In this document: one piece after another, positions 1-7,233 of the stretch
Layout of the letters: every line of letters starts with the position of its first letter
Numbering within the stretch: position 1 is the stretch's first letter
NCBI GenBank assembly: GCA_046846435.1
Contig: CP128407.1
Location: forward strand, 62,001-126,000
Direction of reading: 5' to 3'
Length of the DNA stretch: 64,000 nt
Origin: Nanosynbacter sp963524495
GTDB taxonomy: Bacteria > Patescibacteriota > Saccharimonadia > Saccharimonadales > Saccharimonadaceae
Program-made: the position numbers and the translations under genes
Notes under the pieces: generated by a model
The model's input: only the letters and a program-made list of their open reading frames with translations
What the model was told of the DNA's origin: nothing
Databases searched by the model: none

Positions 1-2
1 CG

Positions 3-878
3 GTGGATTTTGCTCCGACTTTGGCTGACTCACCACCACTCGATGCAGTTGAAGTTGCCAATCGTGAGGCTACAAACTGTTTTGGCCATGTCATTATCGC
101 ATCAGAGTGTCTGGAGCAGCTCGGAATTGAGCACTGCATTAGCTACGCGAATCAGCATGCCATGGTGACACTATTTGATTGGAGTAGTAGGCGAGCTTTT
201 TTGCTTGATGTGGCGACGCAGGAGCTATGTTGTGATATGACCGGCGTGATTGGCAGCGGTGCGCCCAACCCGCTTGACCAGCTAGCGATGGGTGAGTTGC
301 GGGCAGTGAATACATTTTTTTCAGGAGAACTCTTGAAACGGCTACCGCCGTCGATTGATAGGCAAAAGTTTATTAATTCAAGGCCATGGTTGTCGTTTGA
401 TGCTATTGACGTAGCACAATCTCATGAACATGAGCCTCGAAATCGGATATTACAATTCTTAACATTACCCTCAGTACCGAGGCGTATGTTGCTGATTCAG
501 CAGTACAATGCCGTCCGACGAGCGGGGTCGGGCAAGATCGAAGCAGCGAGCAAAGGGCTATCAGAATTATCAGGGGTATATCTTGATGTTGATTCGCGAA
601 ATGGCCTGAAGGAAGTTGATGGGTTGTGTCGTCAGCTAATATTGGCAGGAAAATATGACGAAGCAATTGATTTAGCGACTATGGTGGACGAGAGCTTGGT
701 TCCAGACGATAAATCGAAAAATAAGTTATTTTTGCCAGATATCATACGAAAAATTGCCAAACAGACAGGAAACAAGGAGCTTGCCTGGCGGGCTATTAAA
801 CTATACGGGGAGAATCCACCAAATAGCCTGCACAACGGTAAGCTTGCTGCAGCCAGAAAACTTTTAGATAATTTGTAA
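3..878 (+). CDS. Transglutaminase/SirB1-like fold protein, 5' end probably cut by window edge
   Basis: The reading frame is open from the window edge, so the GTG at position 3 may be internal and the true start may lie upstream. Residues about 25-75 read like the core of a transglutaminase-like cysteine-protease fold: a Cys in NCFGHV at the start of a helix, a His in NQHAMV, and an Asp in FLLDVAT, the spacing expected for a Cys-His-Asp triad. The C-terminal half (about 190-290) is helical and TPR-like. No signal peptide is visible. The fold assignment is an inference from the triad pattern; the function is unknown. It ends just ahead of the promoter of the MscL-like gene. Confidence 0.5.
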   Translation: MDFAPTLADSPPLDAVEVANREATNCFGHVIIASECLEQLGIEHCISYANQHAMVTLFDWSSRRAFLLDVATQELCCDMTGVIGSGAPNPLDQLAMGELRAVNTFFSGELLKRLPPSIDRQKFINSRPWLSFDAIDVAQSHEHEPRNRILQFLTLPSVPRRMLLIQQYNAVRRAGSGKIEAASKGLSELSGVYLDVDSRNGLKEVDGLCRQLILAGKYDEAIDLATMVDESLVPDDKSKNKLFLPDIIRKIAKQTGNKELAWRAIKLYGENPPNSLHNGKLAAARKLLDNL

Positions 879-885
879 AGTTTTA

Positions 886-919
886 TGCTACAATCAAGAT
901 GTTACTTAACGTAAAGGAG
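886..919 (+). promoter_or_regulatory. Extended -10 promoter and SD of mscL-like gene
   Basis: TGc-TACAAT at 886-894 is followed by a strong Shine-Dalgarno TAAAGGAG at 912-919, five bases before the ATG at 925. The -10 overlaps the end of the upstream intergenic gap. Confidence 0.6.
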
Positions 920-924
920 TTTTT

Positions 925-1359
925 ATGGCAGAGAAGAAAGTAGCCAAGAAGGCGACTACCAAACAGACGACTACTAAGAAATCGATTGTGAAAAAACCAA
1001 GCGTGGCAGCGCTGAAAGAAAAGGCAGCGGCGGTCAAGGGCCATGGCGGCGGTTTTATGACCTTTATCCGTGAGCAGGGCGTGGTTGGCCTGGCTGTCGG
1101 TCTGGCGATCGGTACTGCGGCTGGTGATACGGTGAAGAAATTGGTGACGGCGTTCATCGACCCGCTGGTGCAGCTGATTGTCGGCTCGCAGGAAGGTCTG
1201 CAAGCGGCATCATTCTCTGTTGAAATTGCCGGTCGTAAGGGTGAGTTTCTGTACGGTGCATTCGTTAGCTCGCTGATCACTTTGTTAGCGGTGGCGTTTG
1301 TGGTGTATGCAATTATTCACTTTTTGAAGCTGGATAAATTAGACAAGAAAAAAGACTAA
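925..1359 (+). CDS. mscL: MscL-like mechanosensitive channel with basic N-terminal extension
   Basis: Residues about 45-144 match the large-conductance mechanosensitive channel layout: an amphipathic start (FMTFIREQGVVGLAVG), a glycine-rich first membrane helix (LAVGLAIGTAAGDTVKKLV, like LAVGVIIGAAFGKIV of MscL), a periplasmic loop and a second membrane helix (SSLITLLAVAFVVYAIIHFL) ending in a basic KLDKLDKKKD tail. MscL forms a pentameric pore that releases solutes under hypo-osmotic stress. Unusual is the extra 40-residue N-terminal region rich in Lys, Thr and Ala, which resembles histone-H1-type tails and also the rpsT tail of this genome. Length 144 aa agrees with MscL plus that extension. 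A single-gene unit with its own promoter and terminator. Confidence 0.8.
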   Translation: MAEKKVAKKATTKQTTTKKSIVKKPSVAALKEKAAAVKGHGGGFMTFIREQGVVGLAVGLAIGTAAGDTVKKLVTAFIDPLVQLIVGSQEGLQAASFSVEIAGRKGEFLYGAFVSSLITLLAVAFVVYAIIHFLKLDKLDKKKD

Positions 1360-1376
1360 TTGGGCCTTAAAAATAG

Positions 1377-1405
1377 ATCCGCCGGACAGATACGGCGGAT
1401 TTTTT
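1377..1405 (+). terminator. Rho-independent terminator after mscL
   Basis: Perfect 8-bp stem ATCCGCCG/CGGCGGAT with an 8-nt loop and a T5 tract. Confidence 0.85.
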
Positions 1406-1451
1406 ATGTAAAACGATTTATGCTGGAACAAGATGCGTACCGTACTCAGGG

Positions 1452-2156
1452 CTAGGAAATCAGCGTGCCGACTGATTCGCCGTTGGCAGCTCGGGCAATA
1501 TTGCCGTCGGTGAGTAAGTCGCAGATAATAACCGGGATGTGTTCATCCATAGCCAGACCGATGGCGGCTTTGTCCATGACGGCGATATCGGGGTTAGTGA
1601 GGGCGTCCTGGTATGATAGCTGATCAAGTTTAACAGCGTCTGGAAATCTCACCGGATCCTTATCATATACGCCGTCGACTTTCGTTGTTTTGATCACAAT
1701 GTCGCACTGCATCTCTAGGGCGAGGTTGAGAGCGGCGGTATCGGTAGTCAGGAAGGGCCGGCCAGTGCCGCAGGCAACGATGACGATACGGCCCTTTTTG
1801 ATATGACTAAGAGCACGGCGGAAGGTGTATTGGTCGATGAATTGATTGACCTCAACAGTAGAGAGCGCGCGGGTCGGTAGGTCGGCGTCATTAAAAACGT
1901 CGGCTAGAGCGATGGCGTTCATTAGAGTAGAGAGCATGCCGATATTGTGGGCTGAGACGGGCTGGATACCGTGGCCGATGATTTGGTTGCCGCGGACGTA
2001 ATTACCGCCGCCAACCATGATGACGATTTCAGCGCCAGTTTTTAGTGCTGGTTTGATTTGTTCGGCGATCCAACGAGCCCGCTTGGGATCAAAGCCGCTG
2101 GCGAACTCGCCCTGAAGTTGCTCGCCGGATAGTTTGAGAAGGATACGTTTGGTCAT
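1452..2156 (-). CDS. pyrH: UMP kinase
   Basis: Phosphorylates UMP to UDP in pyrimidine nucleotide metabolism. The amino-acid-kinase fold is complete over 234 aa: KRILLKLSGE at the N-terminus, the MVGGGNYVRG glycine loop (about 47-56), the UMP-binding region with IGMLSTLMNAIALAD (about 72-86) and TDTAALNLALEMQCD (about 137-151) with the KTTKVDGVYDKDP segment typical of bacterial PyrH. In most bacteria pyrH sits with tsf and frr; here it is alone and on the strand opposite its neighbours. The start is decided by an extended -10 (TGa-TACACT, complement of 2163-2171) six bases before the ATG, with no SD: a leaderless-type start. Confidence 0.95.
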   Translation of the reverse strand: MTKRILLKLSGEQLQGEFASGFDPKRARWIAEQIKPALKTGAEIVIMVGGGNYVRGNQIIGHGIQPVSAHNIGMLSTLMNAIALADVFNDADLPTRALSTVEVNQFIDQYTFRRALSHIKKGRIVIVACGTGRPFLTTDTAALNLALEMQCDIVIKTTKVDGVYDKDPVRFPDAVKLDQLSYQDALTNPDIAVMDKAAIGLAMDEHIPVIICDLLTDGNIARAANGESVGTLIS

Positions 2157-2298
2157 GGTATCAGTGTATCATATCTTGGTTTCTTAGCACTGACCTACTC
2201 TATTATTAGATGAATGGTTAGTAATAATGACGGCGGTTAGGGGCGGTTTATTGTGTCAGAGGGTAGTGGTGGGGAGCATCATCAGATCCATTGATCTA

Positions 2299-2353
2299 TT
2301 GACTTTCCCCCCTAAATCTGCTACCATTCAAAACATAAGCTAGTCGGTAGCAG
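2299..2353 (+). promoter_or_regulatory. Promoter of PP2C gene with overlapping 8-bp inverted repeat
   Basis: TTGACT (2299-2304), 17-bp spacer, TACCAT (2322-2327) preceded by TGc. A perfect inverted repeat CTGCTACC (2318-2325) / GGTAGCAG (2346-2353) covers the -10 and the expected transcription start, so it could be an operator or a 5'-end hairpin. The rest of the 2157-2395 gap shows no gene; an SD-like AGAAAGGAA lies just before the ATG at 2396. Confidence 0.5.
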
Positions 2354-2395
2354 AAATGCCGACCATCGTATCCCCCCCAGAAAGGAACCACCACA

Positions 2396-4690
2396 ATGCC
2401 TCAAAACCCAAACCGCTTGCCAACATCCTCCCCTGAGCCTCTCGGCCCAGAGGCTGCAACCTCCTCGTCATATTCCCTAGACTCAGACGATCGCTTCAAA
2501 GGAAGGCTTAATGCCAGTGACCTCGACGCCGAAGCACTCTTTGACCCAGCCCGACGAAAGCAACTGGAAGAAGCTCAACTCGCACAAGATGACTTGGAAG
2601 CCTATCTCAACCAACGCCCCGACGAATACGGCAAAGATCCAAATGGCAACCTACTTCCATCCGAAGAAGACCTCTATAACCAAACCCTCAACGAAGCACG
2701 CCGTGAGCGTGAGGCCACGAGTCTCACTGACCTCGCAACCGCTGCCGGAGAAGCCCTTGCTCGTGGCGACAAGACTATGGCTGATGATCTCCAAGACGAG
2801 ATCCTCCAAAGACTCATTGAACGAGCCGAAACCTACGATCTAAGCCAAGAAGCCATCGACCAACGTATCCGTCAGCTTACTAAGATCATGGATAACGCCG
2901 AAAATGTCGCTAAAGAAAAAGCCACCAAAGCAGCCACCCAGCGAACCCTTTCTTTCCCAGCTACACCTCAAGCCCCAGAGTCTGCCCCGGCGGCACAGTC
3001 CGAGCCAACCCAGACCGTGCCAACAGCTCCGGTGAAGCCGGTGCGGCCACGATCACCGCTACAGACTTCATCAGGGCCAGGTTTGGGGTTGGGACTTCCT
3101 CCGGTCCCATCTCGTGCATTAGCGTCACCAACGACTCCGCCACAAGATAGTGTAGAGTCAACACCGCTACCACCAGCCCAGAGTGCGCCGGGTGAGGGAG
3201 GCGCATTGAACATGCCGCCCACTTCTAATAAGGAGCTAACAATAGGAGAAATAACAGAACCAACCCTCCCAGCTCAACAGAGTCCAGAGAGGGTTAGTGA
3301 GGATGTTAAGCTTATCACAATAGAAGAGGCTGCGCAGATAATGCAGGCTGCGCGTGTGTTAAACGGAAAAGATGCCTCCTCCGAGCTTACGCTACTCCAG
3401 AAAGACAAGAAAAGGAAAGAGGCCCTTAAGTGTATTAAGGTAATTATGGGTAGGCTTGAAGGCCTACCGCTAATTGGTGAAGATCCTGATAAAACTAACC
3501 GTAAGACGGGCTCTATCCCAAGCAGGCTTTTTGAGCAGATAACTAAGGCTGCGCAGGCATTAAGCATATTTGCCACTTCTCCCGAAGAGAGGCGAGAGGC
3601 GATGAGAATCATTCGGGAAACTGTGGACGCTCTTGACAGCGGTGTAATTCGGGCGGGAGAAGTTGATACTGAGTTTGAAGGGCTGAGGCCGAGCAATATA
3701 GTGCGAAAGGGGCCAGAAGCTCCGCAGGAGTCGGAATATATGCCGGTTCCAGGGAGTAGCAATAGTGTCATTTTAGGTGATACGGTGACAAAGAGGGAGG
3801 GTGGTGTTCTCGGTGGTCTAAAGCGGGCCTTTGAGTCGCTACGAGAGCATCCTTATTTCAAGAGTTTTCGCCGGCTTGTTATCACTGATGAAAATATTGA
3901 CGAGGGCAGAAATTCTTATGTAGATCGTCTACAGTATTCTCCTGCTGATTTGAATCGTGGATTGGCTGCTGGTGCGCATAGCATTGATAAGGCAGCAAAG
4001 ATAAATAGGGAATTCCCAGACAGTAGTGAGCAACCTAGTAAAAATGAGGATAGTTTGATCTCGCTACCGAATTCAGGGGTTTTTGGTGTTTTTGATGGAG
4101 TCGGTGGCGAGGTAGGAGGCAGGGAGGCATCTCATACTGCTGCGCGAGTACTTGAGCGGAAGTCGTCTGCAATGAGCAAGATTAAACAAACTACTTCCGA
4201 GGACGTTGTGGAGTGGATGAGACGTTACTTCTCTGAGACAAGAAATACTTTAGATAAAAGTACGCGAGGTGATACGACTGGTGTCGTCGCGCGGTTGTAT
4301 ATTAATGAGACCGGAGACCCAATGATATGTATAGGCCACCTCGGCGATAGCCGTGCTTATATTGTCGATAAAAACGGTTGGGCATCGCGGCTGACAAATG
4401 ATCATGGTTATAAAAACGTAATTTATAAGGCCATAGGGGAAACTGATTCAACAAGAGCGGATATTGTCATTGTTCCATTTGCAGAGGGCGATCGCTTGGT
4501 ACTTGTAACTGACGGTGTCACCGGTGACAGATATCCTGATTTAATGTCGACTGATGCAGTTGGTCGTATAGTGCATAGTTCATCATCACCCAAGAAAGCT
4601 GCTGAGCAGCTTGTAAAGGCATCTACAAAGTTGGATGACACGACCGCCATTGTGATTCAGCCCCCTGAATCTGCAGCTTCATTATTTTAA
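2396..4690 (+). CDS. PP2C-family serine/threonine phosphatase with long disordered N-terminal region
   Basis: A 764-aa cytoplasmic protein. The last ~245 residues form a PP2C (PPM) domain with all metal/phosphate motifs: KNEDSL, FGVFDGVGG (about 566), GHLGDSRAY (about 650), LVTDGVTGD (about 705) and LDDTTAIVI (about 747), so it should be an active Mn/Mg-dependent protein phosphatase. Residues 1-180 are charged helical sequence; 185-290 are Pro/Ser-rich and probably disordered. No kinase partner is visible in the window and no membrane segment is present. The first ~600-700 bp are strongly C-rich on the coding strand while the remainder is G-rich like the neighbours, so the gene looks mosaic. 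Single-gene unit with its own promoter. Confidence 0.85.
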   Translation: MPQNPNRLPTSSPEPLGPEAATSSSYSLDSDDRFKGRLNASDLDAEALFDPARRKQLEEAQLAQDDLEAYLNQRPDEYGKDPNGNLLPSEEDLYNQTLNEARREREATSLTDLATAAGEALARGDKTMADDLQDEILQRLIERAETYDLSQEAIDQRIRQLTKIMDNAENVAKEKATKAATQRTLSFPATPQAPESAPAAQSEPTQTVPTAPVKPVRPRSPLQTSSGPGLGLGLPPVPSRALASPTTPPQDSVESTPLPPAQSAPGEGGALNMPPTSNKELTIGEITEPTLPAQQSPERVSEDVKLITIEEAAQIMQAARVLNGKDASSELTLLQKDKKRKEALKCIKVIMGRLEGLPLIGEDPDKTNRKTGSIPSRLFEQITKAAQALSIFATSPEERREAMRIIRETVDALDSGVIRAGEVDTEFEGLRPSNIVRKGPEAPQESEYMPVPGSSNSVILGDTVTKREGGVLGGLKRAFESLREHPYFKSFRRLVITDENIDEGRNSYVDRLQYSPADLNRGLAAGAHSIDKAAKINREFPDSSEQPSKNEDSLISLPNSGVFGVFDGVGGEVGGREASHTAARVLERKSSAMSKIKQTTSEDVVEWMRRYFSETRNTLDKSTRGDTTGVVARLYINETGDPMICIGHLGDSRAYIVDKNGWASRLTNDHGYKNVIYKAIGETDSTRADIVIVPFAEGDRLVLVTDGVTGDRYPDLMSTDAVGRIVHSSSSPKKAAEQLVKASTKLDDTTAIVIQPPESAASLF

Positions 4691-4779
4691 TTACAGTTAG
4701 GTTAAGGACACTACCAAACGTTTAGTGCGAGGTGTTTTCTCGAGATTACTACGACGCCAAAAAGTGGTAAAATAGAAAC

Positions 4780-5334
4780 ATGAAAGCGAAATTCAAACCG
4801 CAGCGGATTTTGTGGCTGGACATGGAAATGACGGGGCTAGATCCGGTGGAGGATTTTCCGATTGAAGTGGCGATGATTGTGACCGACTGGGGGTTTACGG
4901 AAATTGCTCATTTTGAGGGTGCAGTGCACTGGTGTAGCAAGAAAATGCAAGCACGATTTGATAAGAATAAATCATTTTGGTATGGTGATGGCGCGACTGC
5001 GCGTGAGCAATTGATAGCGCAAAACAAGATCACCAAGACAACCAAGGCGCAGCTCGAGCGCGATATTTTGGCATTTTTGGATGAGCATTTTGATAATGCA
5101 CCAATTTTGCTGGCGGGTAATTCAATTCATCAAGACCGGCGCTTTATTGACCATTGGTTCAAGAAATTTTCAAAACGCCTCCACTACCGGATGTTGGACG
5201 TTAGTGCTTGGAAAGTAGTGTTTGAAGGTAAATATGGCAAAAAATTTGCCAAACCAGAGGATCATCGGGCGCTGGAGGATATTCGCGGTAGTATTCAAGA
5301 ATTACAATATTATTTGAAGAAGGTGAAAAGCTAG
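4780..5334 (+). CDS. orn: Oligoribonuclease
   Basis: 3'-5' exoribonuclease of the DEDDh family that degrades di- to penta-ribonucleotides. The four catalytic positions are visible: WLDMEMTGLDP (ExoI, about 11-21), GNSIHQDRRFIDHW (ExoII, about 112-125) and DHRALEDIRGSI (ExoIII, His and Asp, about 163-174). 184 aa is the normal Orn length. An extended -10 (TGg-TAAAAT, 4765-4773) lies six bases upstream of the ATG and there is no SD, which suggests a leaderless transcript. Confidence 0.93.
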   Translation: MKAKFKPQRILWLDMEMTGLDPVEDFPIEVAMIVTDWGFTEIAHFEGAVHWCSKKMQARFDKNKSFWYGDGATAREQLIAQNKITKTTKAQLERDILAFLDEHFDNAPILLAGNSIHQDRRFIDHWFKKFSKRLHYRMLDVSAWKVVFEGKYGKKFAKPEDHRALEDIRGSIQELQYYLKKVKS

Positions 5335-5420
5335 GTTTACCAGCCGGCATATTCGCGGCCGCTGAGTTATTTGACAAAAGTGTACTTATCTGATAATCTC
5401 CTGATAAAAGGAGTTGGAAA

Positions 5421-6134
5421 ATGCGTGCAGTAAGTTCTGAGTTACAGCAATATATGACCGGGCTAACGAATGAGATTTCGCGCGGTCATTTTGATGAGGC
5501 TGTGCGGCTTGGTGAGAAAGCGCTGGCGATGAAGGAGTTGCGTGATGAAGGTAATGAGTTGTTACTGGGGGAGGTATATCGCAACATGGCCGCCGCGAGT
5601 GATCGTTTGGGTCGAAATGATGAGGCGCTTGAATATATTGATCAGGCATATGATATTCACGATACAGCGGTCAATGAGAATTCTGGAGTTGAGACGCTAC
5701 GCGAGCGGTCGGCCACGGCATCATATGTTGGTATATTTGCATTAAAGGCGTATCTATTGGCAGATAGTAGGGATGAAGCGTTGGCAGACAGGGCGCGACT
5801 CATGACGCGGCAAGCTGAGCAGGACATGGCAAAAGTAAATCAGCTTTCTAAAGAAGAGGACGCTGACCAGTATGAGATAAATATGGCATCTCGCTGGGGT
5901 ATGACCGAAAGTCTAGTGGGTGACAAGCAGCGAGGTTTGGCGTTGGCGGGCCGGGCAATCCGATCAGCGTGGCAATCAGAGCGGAATCAGCAAAAGGGCT
6001 TGACTGGGCGAGATGTCCTCAGGGCGCGAACACGAGCAGCGCTTCGTGGTATGGCGGCTGTGGCGGTAAATGCCGCAAGTCGATTTGGCGCGACGCGGGG
6101 TATGGCTGAGAAAATTGCTCTTAAGACATTGTGA
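5421..6134 (+). CDS. TPR-repeat protein of unknown function
   Basis: 237 aa, helical, with TPR-like repeats: ISRGHFDEAVRLGEKAL (about 19-35) and ASDRLGRNDEALEYIDQAY (about 58-76) carry the usual G/A..Y/F..A pattern. No signal peptide or membrane segment; a cytoplasmic scaffold role is possible but not shown. An SD AAAGGAG (5407-5413) precedes the ATG. The gene ends immediately before the promoter of the next gene. Confidence 0.6.
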   Translation: MRAVSSELQQYMTGLTNEISRGHFDEAVRLGEKALAMKELRDEGNELLLGEVYRNMAAASDRLGRNDEALEYIDQAYDIHDTAVNENSGVETLRERSATASYVGIFALKAYLLADSRDEALADRARLMTRQAEQDMAKVNQLSKEEDADQYEINMASRWGMTESLVGDKQRGLALAGRAIRSAWQSERNQQKGLTGRDVLRARTRAALRGMAAVAVNAASRFGATRGMAEKIALKTL

Positions 6135-6149
6135 TTGTATACTGAGAGC

Positions 6150-6485
6150 ATGACCCATAAACAATTTGAAGAGTTCATCCTCAGTTTGCCCGGTGTGTGG
6201 CTGGATTATCCGTTTGGTGAGGATGTCGCGGTATATAAATTTGGCAAAAGCAATGAGGGTGTGGGGAAGATGGTGGCGCTAGTGACGGAGGGCTCAAAGC
6301 CACTCAGAGTTAGTCTGAAGTGCGATCCGCTATTGGCTGAGAATCTCCGCGAGAAGTACGAGACGGTGCTGCCGGGGTATCATCTGAATAAGAAGCACTG
6401 GAACACCATCATTTGCTCGGGGCAACTGAGTGATGAAGAAATTTTTGATTTGGCGCGACTGAGTTATCAGCTGGCGGCGAAGTGA
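6150..6485 (+). CDS. MmcQ/YjbR-family protein
   Basis: 111 aa. The CyaY-like YjbR fold is recognised by LPGVWLDYPFGEDVAVYKFG (about 12-31), the central KMVALV and LRVSLKCDP strands, and the PGYHLNKKHWNTI signature with the conserved His/Lys/Trp. Family members are called DNA-binding but a biochemical role is not established. A TTG at 6135 would extend the frame, but a TATACT -10 at 6138-6143 lies six bases before the ATG at 6150, so the ATG is preferred and the mRNA is probably leaderless. Confidence 0.8.
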   Translation: MTHKQFEEFILSLPGVWLDYPFGEDVAVYKFGKSNEGVGKMVALVTEGSKPLRVSLKCDPLLAENLREKYETVLPGYHLNKKHWNTIICSGQLSDEEIFDLARLSYQLAAK

Positions 6486-6493
6486 GTAAAACA

Positions 6494-6537
6494 GCAGGGG
6501 CTAATCGCTGAGAAAAGTAGCGCTGATTTGCCCCAGC
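6494..6537. terminator. Hairpin between convergent genes
   Basis: GGGGC-TAATCGCT pairs with AGCG-(CT)GATT-(T)GCCCC, giving a long bulged stem between two genes that converge. No clear U-tract follows on either strand, so termination is only inferred. Confidence 0.35.
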
Positions 6538-6558
6538 TGGTGACAGAGTGAATAAAAC

Positions 6559-7179
6559 TTATGACTTTTCCGAATCACCGGTGATCGCCATGAGCTGCTT
6601 GCGTACGTTGGTGAGGTCGGAAATAGTTTTTTCGAGAAAGTCAATTGTGCTTTTGCTGCGCGAGCCCTCTTTGATACGATTCATCATCAACAACGTGTCG
6701 GCCAGTTCGGTATTCATGGTGTAAGCATAAGTGTTGTCGAGGTCAGCGTTGAGATAGGCCTCCTCAAATTTTTCCTCGAGCTTTGTTGGTGGGTCGAGCG
6801 CGGTGATGTTTTTGAGGTCTTTTTTGACGTCGATATTCTGGGCAGCGGCCGGTGTCTCGATAGACTTATTAGCAGTGGTGAGAACGGCAGTGAGCGAGCT
6901 ATTAGCATCTTGGAGCTGGCTGGATTTGAGGCGGGAAGTAAATTTCTCGGAGACGGTTTGGAGTTTTTGTAGACGAGCAATGAGATTATTTAATGAGGGG
7001 CCGCGGGAGGCGTTTTGGGCGGCGTTGATGATGAACACCAGACCGAGCAGTCCGATGATACCGAGAACGAGCAAGATAATCTTTGACTTTTTATCAAAGC
7101 CCTGCGGTGCTGGCGGTGCGGAAATTTGATTGAGATAATCAATACCGGTTGGCACGTCATAGTCATTGTGTGGCTGCAT
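6559..7179 (-). CDS. Single-pass membrane protein with coiled-coil-like outer domain
   Basis: 206 aa. A short Pro-rich cytoplasmic leader is followed by one hydrophobic segment (IILLVLGIIGLLGLVFIINA, about 34-53) and a ~150-residue helical domain rich in Lys, Leu, Thr and Asp. The open frame runs far upstream, but that part is low in coding character and overlaps dnaG, so the ATG at 7179 is chosen. Overall design (Pro-rich N-terminus, one helix, helical tail) resembles the protein at 24547-25425. Function unknown. Confidence 0.65.
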   Translation of the reverse strand: MQPHNDYDVPTGIDYLNQISAPPAPQGFDKKSKIILLVLGIIGLLGLVFIINAAQNASRGPSLNNLIARLQKLQTVSEKFTSRLKSSQLQDANSSLTAVLTTANKSIETPAAAQNIDVKKDLKNITALDPPTKLEEKFEEAYLNADLDNTYAYTMNTELADTLLMMNRIKEGSRSKSTIDFLEKTISDLTNVRKQLMAITGDSEKS

Positions 7180-7217
7180 ACACCCATTAAAGCATAAACA
7201 ACAACAGAGGTAAAGAG

Positions 7218-7226
7218 TGATATAAT
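7218..7226 (+). promoter_or_regulatory. Extended -10 promoter of dnaG
   Basis: TGa-TATAAT, seven bases before the dnaG ATG at 7234, with no SD in between. Confidence 0.75.
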
Positions 7227-7233
7227 AAAAACC

